In this document: piece after piece, positions 1 to 6,292 of the stretch | Layout: each line of letters starts with the position of its first letter | How positions within the stretch are numbered: the stretch's first letter is position 1 | Source of the DNA: Candidatus Sabulitectum sp. | GTDB lineage: Bacteria; Fermentibacterota; Fermentibacteria; Fermentibacterales; JCC-6 | Length of the DNA: 9,837 nt | Assembly (NCBI GenBank): GCA_029940175.1 | Contig: JAOZRM010000096.1 | Location: forward strand, 1,365 to 11,201 | Direction: 5' to 3' | Notes under the pieces: generated by a model | Databases searched by the model: none | Seen by the model: the letters and a program-made list of their open reading frames with translations, nothing else | What the model was told of the DNA's origin: nothing | Program-made: the position numbers and the translations under genes

Positions 1-217
1 TCTGAGGTCTGGCAAGAGCGATTATCAGCAGAAGAAGTCCGGTCCATGGGAGAAATGCCGTAAAGAATCTGCCTGAAGTCACAGTTGGTGTGCCAGTGAA
101 GGGGCCGGTAAATACTGCCCCTCTTTTTCCATTTGAGGAATTCTTCTTTATCACCAGGGCAATAAAGGCAATCACCGGGTAGAGAAAAAGAACAGGCCAC
201 AAAGCAAATCTGATCAT
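1..217 (-). CDS. BatA-like VWA-domain membrane protein, N-terminal fragment (cut by window edge)
   Basis: The 72 codons present begin MIRFALWPVLFLYPVIAFIALVI and end ALARPQ, where the window stops. What is seen: a first hydrophobic segment (about residues 4-23), a short basic stretch (KKNSSNGKRG), and a second hydrophobic segment (about 55-69) closing with ALARPQ. This two-helix start with an 'LARPQ' signature just before the metal-binding VWA domain is typical of BatA/BatB-type aerotolerance proteins; the VWA domain itself would lie outside the window. The ATG overlaps the stop of the preceding gene by one base (TGATG), and an AGGAG-like ribosome site lies inside the end of that gene. The position directly after moxR, DUF58 and a one-pass membrane protein is the normal place for batA. 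The family call is good; the exact paralogue (BatA or BatB) cannot be decided from this fragment. Confidence 0.75.
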   Translation of the reverse strand, partial: MIRFALWPVLFLYPVIAFIALVIKKNSSNGKRGAVFTGPFTGTPTVTSGRFFTAFLPWTGLLLLIIALARPQ

Positions 218-1053
218 CAAGACCACTCTCCTCTCAGTTTTGCCAGCCGTCGGATGTAACCGGCCGCCCGTTCCTGAGAGCTGCCCCAGTCGGCAAATCG
301 CTGGAGAATTGTCTCCTGCACAATGGGTGATGCCTGTTCAAGAAACTTGCGCCCCTTACCAGTGGAAGCAAGAGCCCGCGAGATCTGATTGAGCGTGAGT
401 GCTTTGTTAACAACTCCGAATTTACCCGCTACTGTTGCTCTGAGCTGAGCATCAATCTCGGTGTACAATTCAGGCCAGTGACCGTGTATGAAATGTTCCG
501 ATTCAAGCAGGGCAAGAGCCTCATTTGCTGCTGCCTTCCCTCTGGGAATTTGAACTGCGGGTTCTGTCTGGACGGTATCTTCTCCTTTTCGTCGTCTGAC
601 AACGAAGAAGATTAGAGCAATGGCAAGTACAACTCCTCCAATTACCCATAACCACGGGAAGCCGGGAGGAGTACCCCAGACAAGCCAGAAGGATACATTT
701 CGTGCATAATCTTCCGGCAGCCCTGGTGGAATGTTCATGTAACCGGGAAAAGGTGGGAATGATGGTACCATTACAGAATCCGGAAGCCATCCCGTTACTA
801 CGATCAGTGGTGGCTCAAGGTATAGAGTATCTCCCTGATCATTCCAGGCAGTGAGAACAGGCAGTGGTAAACTGTCGGAGAATGTCACCGGCACAATGGT
901 GAACAATCCACTGTCTGCTTCAAGAACAGAAAACAATTCACCCTGATCGAGATCTTCATATGAATAACCGGATGGTATTGCATAATCAATAACAACGGGA
1001 ACACCTGGATGAGCATTTGAAACTGCGGCAAGAAGAAAAAGGATGTGCACCAT
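217..1053 (-). CDS. one-pass membrane protein of a MoxR-Bat operon (DUF4381/BatD-like position)
   Basis: A 278-residue protein with no catalytic motif that I recognise. Residues 1-14 (MVHILFLLAAVSNA) look like a short signal peptide. Residues 15-130 form a probable extracytoplasmic beta-type domain with a proline-rich end (PSFPPFPGYMNIPPGLPED, about 97-115). Residues 134-152 (WLWVIGGVVLAIALIFFVV) are a clear membrane helix followed by RRRK, so the C-terminal 125 residues, helical and charged, should be cytoplasmic. This order (beta domain, single helix, helical tail) and the slot between DUF58 and BatA match the DUF4381/BatD-like partners of MoxR operons, but family membership is inferred from layout, not from a recognised motif. 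The ATG overlaps the DUF58 stop (TGATG) and has a strong AAGGAGAG ribosome site 7 bases upstream. The next gene starts by another TGATG overlap, so all three are probably translationally coupled. Confidence 0.7.
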   Translation of the reverse strand: MVHILFLLAAVSNAHPGVPVVIDYAIPSGYSYEDLDQGELFSVLEADSGLFTIVPVTFSDSLPLPVLTAWNDQGDTLYLEPPLIVVTGWLPDSVMVPSFPPFPGYMNIPPGLPEDYARNVSFWLVWGTPPGFPWLWVIGGVVLAIALIFFVVRRRKGEDTVQTEPAVQIPRGKAAANEALALLESEHFIHGHWPELYTEIDAQLRATVAGKFGVVNKALTLNQISRALASTGKGRKFLEQASPIVQETILQRFADWGSSQERAAGYIRRLAKLRGEWS

Positions 1054-1940
1054 CAGTGAGCTCTCCTTTTTTTCCTCAGGTGAAAAAATCTTCTTAGAGG
1101 AAGAATCAGATCATCTGCGGTTGATATACTTACAATGTCAAGTTTGGTGCGTTTACAGAGCATTTCCCTTTTTGCAGTCTGCTCCTGTACTTTTGCCGCA
1201 AAAGATTTCTGCCATGCAGGTGATGAAGTGTTAACAACAGACTCTTTTCCAGATTCCGGATCTCTAAATCTTATCTTACCAATATCTGGAACTCGAAGTT
1301 CTCTTGGATCGAACACGTGAATACCAACCATGTCATGTTTGCGGGAGAATACTTTCAGCTGCCTCTCCCCTTTGGAACCAAATCTGAAATCACTTACAAG
1401 AAAGATCAGAGCTCGTTTTTTTAAAACTCTCCCAAGAAAGCGAAGGGCTTTCTCAACATCTGCTTTTTCCTCGTAGTCGCTGGCGTCCAGAACTTTTCTA
1501 ATCAATGCCAGAGAGTGTGCACGACCCTTATCAGGCGGCATGTAATCATGAACCTTGTTCCCGTATGTTAGAAGACCAACTCTGTCATTGGTTCTTGCTG
1601 CAGAAAGAGCAAGCACAGCAGCTGTTTCAGCAACACGGTCCGCTTTGGTAATGTTAACGGATCCGAAGTTGAGACTTCCTGATACATCAACAACAAGCAT
1701 AACCATGAGTTCGCGTTCTTCGGTAAGCAATTTTACAAAGGGAGTATTGGACCTGGCTGTGACGTTCCAGTCGATAAGTCTTGGATCATCTCCTTCAACA
1801 TATGGCCTGTAGTCACTGAACTCCATACCCTGTCCTCGAAAAACAGAGCGGTAATCTCCACCCACCAGCTGATCTACAAGCTTTCTGGTGTGGATCTCAA
1901 TTCTCTGGACTCTTCGGAAGAGACTGTGAGCAGTTTCCAT
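1053..1940 (-). CDS. DUF58-domain protein (VWA-like partner of MoxR)
   Basis: A 295-residue soluble protein with the DUF58 hallmark at residues 43-77: DYRPYVEGDDPRLIDWNVTA followed by RSNTPFVKLLTEERE. A VWA-like fold follows, with a DVSGS metal-site motif (Asp85, Ser87, Ser89) and a later LVSDF strand (about 181-185). In known MoxR systems DUF58 proteins are the VWA-like partners of the AAA+ ATPase, which is thought to act as a chaperone or metal-insertion machine; the substrate here is unknown. No membrane segment is visible, which is common for the shorter DUF58 members. The very basic C-terminus (RRFFHLRKKRRAH) overlaps the ribosome site of the next gene. The ATG lies 5 bases after the moxR stop, with AAAAGG in the last moxR codons as ribosome site. 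Family assignment is firm. Confidence 0.93.
   Translation of the reverse strand: METAHSLFRRVQRIEIHTRKLVDQLVGGDYRSVFRGQGMEFSDYRPYVEGDDPRLIDWNVTARSNTPFVKLLTEERELMVMLVVDVSGSLNFGSVNITKADRVAETAAVLALSAARTNDRVGLLTYGNKVHDYMPPDKGRAHSLALIRKVLDASDYEEKADVEKALRFLGRVLKKRALIFLVSDFRFGSKGERQLKVFSRKHDMVGIHVFDPRELRVPDIGKIRFRDPESGKESVVNTSSPAWQKSFAAKVQEQTAKREMLCKRTKLDIVSISTADDLILPLRRFFHLRKKRRAH
1061..1068 (-). promoter_or_regulatory. Shine-Dalgarno site inside the end of the DUF58 gene
   Basis: AAGGAGAG on the minus strand lies 7 bases before the ATG at 1053-1051. It is encoded by the Lys-Arg-Arg codons at the end of the DUF58 protein (KKRRAH). It supports the chosen start of the one-pass membrane protein and coupled translation across the TGATG junction. 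Confidence 0.7.
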
Positions 1941-1945
1941 TGCAG

Positions 1946-2944
1946 CTACCTTTTTGTTACCGGAACCTTGTCGAGGATGCTTGTGAGCATTTCCTCAACA
2001 GTTACTTCTTCAGCCTCTGCCTCAAATGATCTCATGATCCTGTGCCTGAGAACATCCATTGCCACTTCTTTCACAAGGTCGGGTGTTACAAATGCCTGAC
2101 CTGTAAGCAGTGCTCTGGATCTTGCTGCAGCAAGAATTGAAAGAGATCCTCTTGGACTGGCGCCAACTGTAATAAGATCCTCCAGATCACGAAGCCTGTG
2201 AAGTTTGGGGTGCCTGGTTGCATCAACCAGCCTTACCACATAGTCCAGAATATCATCCTCCACAACTATTCGCTTTGAAAGATTCTGCAGTTCGCGCAGC
2301 TTGTCAGTTGTGAGAACAACTGATGCTGTTGGCCTGTCAGTCCCTCCCATGCGTTTCAGAATTTCAATTTCCTCGTCAGGGGTTGGATAGGTTACGACCA
2401 GTTTCATCATAAATCGATCGATCTGAGCTTCAGGCAGAGGATATGTTCCCTCCTGCTCGATGGGGTTCTGTGTAGCCATCACAAAAAAAGGTTTTGGAAG
2501 AGGATGTGTAACTCCTCCAAAGGATACCTGTCTCTCTTCCATTGCCTCCAGGAGAGCACTCTGAACCTTTGCAGGAGCTCTGTTGATTTCGTCAGCAAGT
2601 ATCATCTGGGCAAAGATGGGTCCCATTCTCTCGATAAATGTACCCTTGGTCGGCTGGTAGATCATTGTTCCTGTGATATCGGCGGGTAGAATGTCCGGTG
2701 TAAACTGAATCCGGCTGAAATCTGCATTCAGGCATTTGGAGAGGGTTCTTGCAGCCAGGGTTTTCGCAAGACCGGGAACACCCTCAATAAGAACGTGTCC
2801 ATCAGAGAGCAGGGCAGTCATAAGCCCCATCCTGAATTCTTCCTGTCCTACAACAACCGCTGAGAATTGTTTTCTGATCTCCTCCAGAATACCGGAAGCT
2901 TCTGCAACTTCTTTTGCTATCTGTTCAATTCTTTCCTTTGCCAT
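1946..2944 (-). CDS. MoxR-family AAA+ ATPase
   Basis: A 332-residue cytoplasmic AAA+ ATPase of typical MoxR length. Visible motifs: the family signature VVGQEEF (31-37), Walker A GVPGLAKT (55-62, Lys61), the conserved IQFTPDILPADITG stretch (79-92), Walker B MILADEINRA (114-123, Asp118-Glu119), and sensor-1 region ATQNPIEQEGTYPLPEAQ (157-174) followed by IDRF. The C-terminal lid includes the family-typical GASPRGSLSI motif. MoxR ATPases act with VWA-domain proteins to mature or remodel client proteins, often at the cell envelope; here the DUF58 and BatA-like genes that follow are the expected partners. The ATG overlaps the stop of the mutase gene (TAATG), with a strong GGAGG 7 bases upstream. 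Some databases would call it BatX/YeaC-like MoxR; I leave the symbol blank because subfamily names vary. Confidence 0.95.
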   Translation of the reverse strand: MAKERIEQIAKEVAEASGILEEIRKQFSAVVVGQEEFRMGLMTALLSDGHVLIEGVPGLAKTLAARTLSKCLNADFSRIQFTPDILPADITGTMIYQPTKGTFIERMGPIFAQMILADEINRAPAKVQSALLEAMEERQVSFGGVTHPLPKPFFVMATQNPIEQEGTYPLPEAQIDRFMMKLVVTYPTPDEEIEILKRMGGTDRPTASVVLTTDKLRELQNLSKRIVVEDDILDYVVRLVDATRHPKLHRLRDLEDLITVGASPRGSLSILAAARSRALLTGQAFVTPDLVKEVAMDVLRHRIMRSFEAEAEEVTVEEMLTSILDKVPVTKR

Positions 2945-4293
2945 TACAATTCCTCCCGAGCTGTCTGAAGTATGGTTCTCATTTTCTGTTCGTACTCTTT
3001 CAGCTGATCAAGAGTTCCAGCTTCGAATCTCATAACCAGTACAGGCTGCGTATTAGAGGCTCTAAGTAAGCCCCACCCATCCTGAAATTCTACTCTTACA
3101 CCATCAATATCATTAACGGTGTAGTTATTCTCCTTTAGAATGTGTTTCACCTTCTCAACAAGAGTGAATTTTATTGAATCGTCGCAGTCCTCTCTGATTT
3201 CCGGAGTTGCCATTACAGGCGGAAGATGTGCAGTGAGGGTAGAAACTGGTCCTTTTGCTTTTTCTGCTATTTCCAGAAATCTTAAAGTTGCATAAAGAGC
3301 ATCGTCATATCCGTAATATCTGTCACGGAAGAATATGTGACCGCTCATTTCTCCGGCAAGAAGAGCATTCTCTTTCAGCATTCCCTCTTTGATTATTGAG
3401 TGTCCTGTTGGAAGCATAAGTGCTCTGCCCCCTTTTGCTTCCACATCAGAGAAAAATACACTGGAAGCTTTCACCTCACTGATAACAGTAGCTCCGGGGT
3501 TGTCAATAAGTAATGCACCTGCAAGTACGCAGAGAATTCTGTCACCAAAGATCACATCACCGTTCTCGTCAACAATGCCCAGTCTGTCTGCATCACCGTC
3601 AAATGCAACACCAAGGTTACACTTTTCATTTACAACTGTTTCCTGAAGAGCCTTTAGATTGCTGATTACCGTAGGGTCAGGATGATGATTGGGGAAGGTA
3701 CCATCAGGGGTACAGAAAAGAGGAATTACACGATGTCCGAGCTGGGTGAGCAGATCAACAGCACAATCTCCCCCGGTTCCATTCCCGGCATCAACTGCTA
3801 TTTTCAGAGAAACAGGTGGAGCGAATTCTGATCTCAGCCTGTTCATGTAGGCTTCCCTGACTGAAACTTTTTCCATTAAAGGTATTGAATCTGTTACTTC
3901 TTCTGCGGTTTCAACCTGTGCTTTGATCTTTTCAATAGCATCACCCCAGATAGTATGAAGCCCCTGCATGATTTTAAACCCATTGTATTCTGCAGGATTA
4001 TGACTTCCGGTTATCATTACCGTTACGTCCGGTTTCAGGGTGTAAGCTGCGAAGTAGGTCATTGGTGTGGTCTGTTCTCCAAGATCCAGAATTTTACAAC
4101 CGGCAGCTGCCGCTCCTCGTGCAAGCTGATCTCTGAGTCTTTCACCGCTGGGTCTGCAATCTCTTCCAATAGCGAATACACCGGAACCAGCCAATTTTCC
4201 AAGGACAAAACCGAGCTTTGAGACAGTATCGTTGTCGAGGTCTGAGTTTGCTATTCCTCTGATATCGTACTTTCTAAAAATTTCTTCGTTCAT
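2944..4293 (-). CDS. phosphomannomutase/phosphoglucomutase (alpha-D-phosphohexomutase)
   Basis: A 449-residue cytoplasmic enzyme that interconverts hexose 1- and 6-phosphates through a phosphoserine, supplying mannose-1-P or glucose-1-P for nucleotide sugars and surface polysaccharide. All four active-site loops are present: KYDIRGIA near the N-terminus (8-15), the phosphoserine loop TGSHNP (95-100, Ser97), the magnesium loop DGDADR (232-237), the sugar-binding loop GEMSGH (314-319), and the phosphate-binding loop RASNTQP (411-417). GEMSGH is the AlgC/ManB-type sugar loop, and the length fits PMM/PGM rather than the GlmM phosphoglucosamine mutases. The exact sugar specificity cannot be read from sequence alone. 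The start overlaps the preceding pseudo-kinase stop by four bases (ATGA), with GGAGA 6 bases upstream. Sitting in front of moxR in one transcription unit is not an arrangement I recognise as standard. Confidence 0.93.
   Translation of the reverse strand: MNEEIFRKYDIRGIANSDLDNDTVSKLGFVLGKLAGSGVFAIGRDCRPSGERLRDQLARGAAAAGCKILDLGEQTTPMTYFAAYTLKPDVTVMITGSHNPAEYNGFKIMQGLHTIWGDAIEKIKAQVETAEEVTDSIPLMEKVSVREAYMNRLRSEFAPPVSLKIAVDAGNGTGGDCAVDLLTQLGHRVIPLFCTPDGTFPNHHPDPTVISNLKALQETVVNEKCNLGVAFDGDADRLGIVDENGDVIFGDRILCVLAGALLIDNPGATVISEVKASSVFFSDVEAKGGRALMLPTGHSIIKEGMLKENALLAGEMSGHIFFRDRYYGYDDALYATLRFLEIAEKAKGPVSTLTAHLPPVMATPEIREDCDDSIKFTLVEKVKHILKENNYTVNDIDGVRVEFQDGWGLLRASNTQPVLVMRFEAGTLDQLKEYEQKMRTILQTAREEL
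2952..2956 (-). promoter_or_regulatory. strong Shine-Dalgarno site for moxR inside the mutase gene
   Basis: GGAGG on the minus strand, 7 bases before the moxR ATG and within the final codons (REEL) of the phosphohexomutase. It fixes the moxR start and indicates coupled or boosted translation at the TAATG overlap. Confidence 0.7.
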
Positions 4294-5069
4294 TGATTAT
4301 CTCCAGCAAGAGGCAGAATTAAAGTTATACTCCTGTTTTTCATATCTACATTCAGCCATCCCCCGTGAGAGGATGCAACCAGTCTGATAAATCCGGCACC
4401 AAGAAGATTCTCTTCCTCTTTGATCTCACTTTCTTCAGAGCTCCAGCTTACCTGAAATTCCATGTTCTCTTTTGTGTTCAGATCAATGCCCAGTACAGTT
4501 CCGGGATCAGCATTTTTCAGAGCTTCCCTTAGGATTGTAGAAACTGCTTCGGCTAGTTGGGCTTCCCTGCCGTGTACTGCCACGCTTCCACAAATGGATA
4601 CTGAAAGTGAAACCATCTTATCCGCAGCAGGTTCGGAAATAGTCATGGAAGCCTCCGAAACAATCTCATCCATGGAGATAGATATCAGGGAGGTGTCAGT
4701 TTTTGCAACATCGTTATTGTTATTAGTTGAAAAATCCTCAAATACACCAAGAATTCCGATCAGAGAATGCAATTCATCTGACAAGTTACTCAGATCATGG
4801 AGTACTTCTTCAGGAAGATCTGTATACAAATTGGTAACTTTTTTTGAGGAATAATCAATGGTCTTCAAAGGAGTTGAAAGTACGTCTCCAATACGGTTCA
4901 GAAAACTGGACTTGAGTATTTCCAGAGAGGTAAGCTCCCGGGTTGAATCCTGAAGAAGTTTCTCCAGTCTTTTTACCGTTTTGATTTTTCTTTCAAGTCT
5001 TGCACACATAATGCCTATGACAATTAGAAGCAGGGCAAAAACACCGGCAGCTATGGGTAGAGGAATCAT
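4290..5069 (-). CDS. membrane-anchored histidine-kinase-like protein with degenerate catalytic motifs
   Basis: A 259-residue protein with one N-terminal membrane helix (residues 4-22), a charged coiled coil (about 24-50), a dimerisation-type helical hairpin (51-110), an Asn-rich linker (NNNN at 116-119), and a HATPase-like domain (about 130-255). The hairpin reads FLNRIGDVLSTPLKTI; aligned to the usual F-(M)SHELRTPL the phospho-accepting His becomes Asp62. In the ATPase part the N-box reads ILREALKNADPGT, with both usual Asn positions changed. The DxGxG box region (VSWSSEESEI, 207-216) has lost the Asp and both Gly. The last box is kept in outline (LLGAGFIRLVASSHGG, then ITLILPL). By eye it is therefore a kinase-fold pseudoenzyme, perhaps a scaffold or sensor, not an active kinase. 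No response regulator is in the window. ATGA overlaps at both ends tie it to the DUF512 and mutase genes. The ribosome site is weak. Confidence 0.72.
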   Translation of the reverse strand: MIPLPIAAGVFALLLIVIGIMCARLERKIKTVKRLEKLLQDSTRELTSLEILKSSFLNRIGDVLSTPLKTIDYSSKKVTNLYTDLPEEVLHDLSNLSDELHSLIGILGVFEDFSTNNNNDVAKTDTSLISISMDEIVSEASMTISEPAADKMVSLSVSICGSVAVHGREAQLAEAVSTILREALKNADPGTVLGIDLNTKENMEFQVSWSSEESEIKEEENLLGAGFIRLVASSHGGWLNVDMKNRSITLILPLAGDNQ

Positions 5070-6292
5070 AGAAGATTTCCAATTGAATCAGTAACAGTTA
5101 CCTTTTTCCCGATTCTTTCCTGAATACTTTCGACAGTGTATTCATCAAGAGAAATGCCATCATGATTGAACATTGCGTCAGGGAGAAATACCTGGTTGAA
5201 TGGGTCTTTGTATTCATTTGCAGTATTGATCACATCTCTGCCCGACAATAAACCGGCAACACTCACCATGGGCCCCATTAAAGCATTTGTTACCGGTACT
5301 ACACTGTAATCAGAACCCTGAAGTATACCGGTTATGAATGGTGCAGCCATTGCACCCGTGAGAATAACACCATTTCCTGCAAACTCCTTATGTGCACATT
5401 GGTTCATCATTTTGGCAATCAGTCCAATGCCGTTTGCAGACAGGGAACTCTCTTTGTAAAAGTCCATGGCAGGAATCTCTTTATCTGCAATTACATAGAA
5501 TTCATCAGCGGGATAGATCCATGGTGTTCCTTTGTGATTAATCGCTTTCTGTCGCCATCTATCAATAACTGCAAGAGTTTGCTCTGCCTGGTTACGGGTT
5601 GGTCTAGTCAGGGGCTCAAGTCCGGTTCTCCATTTTGTTAGTCCAACTGGAACAACTCCGAGAGTGGTTACATTATCTCTGTTGAAAAGATCAGAGATAG
5701 TGTTTTCCAGAACTTTACCATTATTCCAGCCGGGAACTTCAACGATCTGTGCCAGTACTTCTATTCCTTTTTCCGCCAGTTTGTCAATGTGAGGTAGAAT
5801 CTCAACAGGTCCGGGAAGTCCAAGCATTCTGCCTCGAAGAACAGGGTCTGTTGTCTGTACAGAAACATGAAGAGATGAAAAGCCTCTTGATATAGCTTCA
5901 TCAGTTTGCCGGGCTGTCAACGTGATGTATGTGCCGTTTATGAATGAATATCTTACGTCATCATCCTTCACTGCCAGAGTAGATCTCAATCCAGGTGGCT
6001 GCTGATCGATAAAACAGAAAATACACTTGTTCCTGCAGCTTCTGGCGGAGGATCCTGATAATTCTATGCCCCAATGGACTCCCGGTCTTCGTTTAAGATT
6101 TACAATTCTGCGTAACGGTCCCCTGCTGATTGACAGAGAAATTACTGAAGATGATGACGTTGCCAGAAGATCTACCCAGTCTCTAACAGGGAGGCCATTG
6201 CAAGTCAGAATCTTATCACCTTGACGAAGACCCGCCCTGGAAGCTGGTGATGCAGGATTAATCGTTAGAATTGACGGTGGAGAGAAAGTCAT
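5066..6292 (-). CDS. PDZ + radical SAM + DUF512 protein of unknown reaction
   Basis: A 408-residue protein. Residues about 5-65 form a PDZ-like domain (INPASPASRAGLRQGDKIL, then a second strand pair). Residues 86-93 carry a radical SAM cluster motif C-x3-C-x2-C (Cys86, Cys90, Cys93 in CRNKCIFCFIDQQPPGLR), followed by the family-typical DDVRYSFINGTYITLT. The C-terminal half is the DUF512 domain, including PADEFYVIAD, ILTGAMAAPF and VPVTNALMGPMVSVAGLLSG. The family is well conserved in Firmicutes and scattered elsewhere; its substrate is not established as far as I know. The DUF512 call is confident from the cluster motif and the PADEFY segment. The ATG directly abuts the TPR-gene stop (TAA then ATG) and its own stop overlaps the next start (ATGA), so it should be made together with both neighbours. 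No signal peptide is visible, so the PDZ domain should act in the cytoplasm. Confidence 0.92.
   Translation of the reverse strand: MTFSPPSILTINPASPASRAGLRQGDKILTCNGLPVRDWVDLLATSSSSVISLSISRGPLRRIVNLKRRPGVHWGIELSGSSARSCRNKCIFCFIDQQPPGLRSTLAVKDDDVRYSFINGTYITLTARQTDEAISRGFSSLHVSVQTTDPVLRGRMLGLPGPVEILPHIDKLAEKGIEVLAQIVEVPGWNNGKVLENTISDLFNRDNVTTLGVVPVGLTKWRTGLEPLTRPTRNQAEQTLAVIDRWRQKAINHKGTPWIYPADEFYVIADKEIPAMDFYKESSLSANGIGLIAKMMNQCAHKEFAGNGVILTGAMAAPFITGILQGSDYSVVPVTNALMGPMVSVAGLLSGRDVINTANEYKDPFNQVFLPDAMFNHDGISLDEYTVESIQERIGKKVTVTDSIGNLL

Noticed and set aside
2944..4293. The mutase as glmM (phosphoglucosamine mutase)
   Set aside because: The sugar-binding loop is GEMSGH and the overall motif set fits PMM/PGM enzymes; GlmM usually has a GEQSGH loop.
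4711..4731. Short ATT/GTT repeat-like stretch as a microsatellite
   Set aside because: It is simply the Asn codons of the NNNN linker in the kinase-like protein, too short to count as a repeat element.
4462..4854. A 130-codon plus-strand open frame opposite the histidine-kinase-like gene
   Set aside because: No recognisable domain and no upstream space for its own signals; the minus-strand frame has clear kinase-fold features and overlaps at both ends with real genes.
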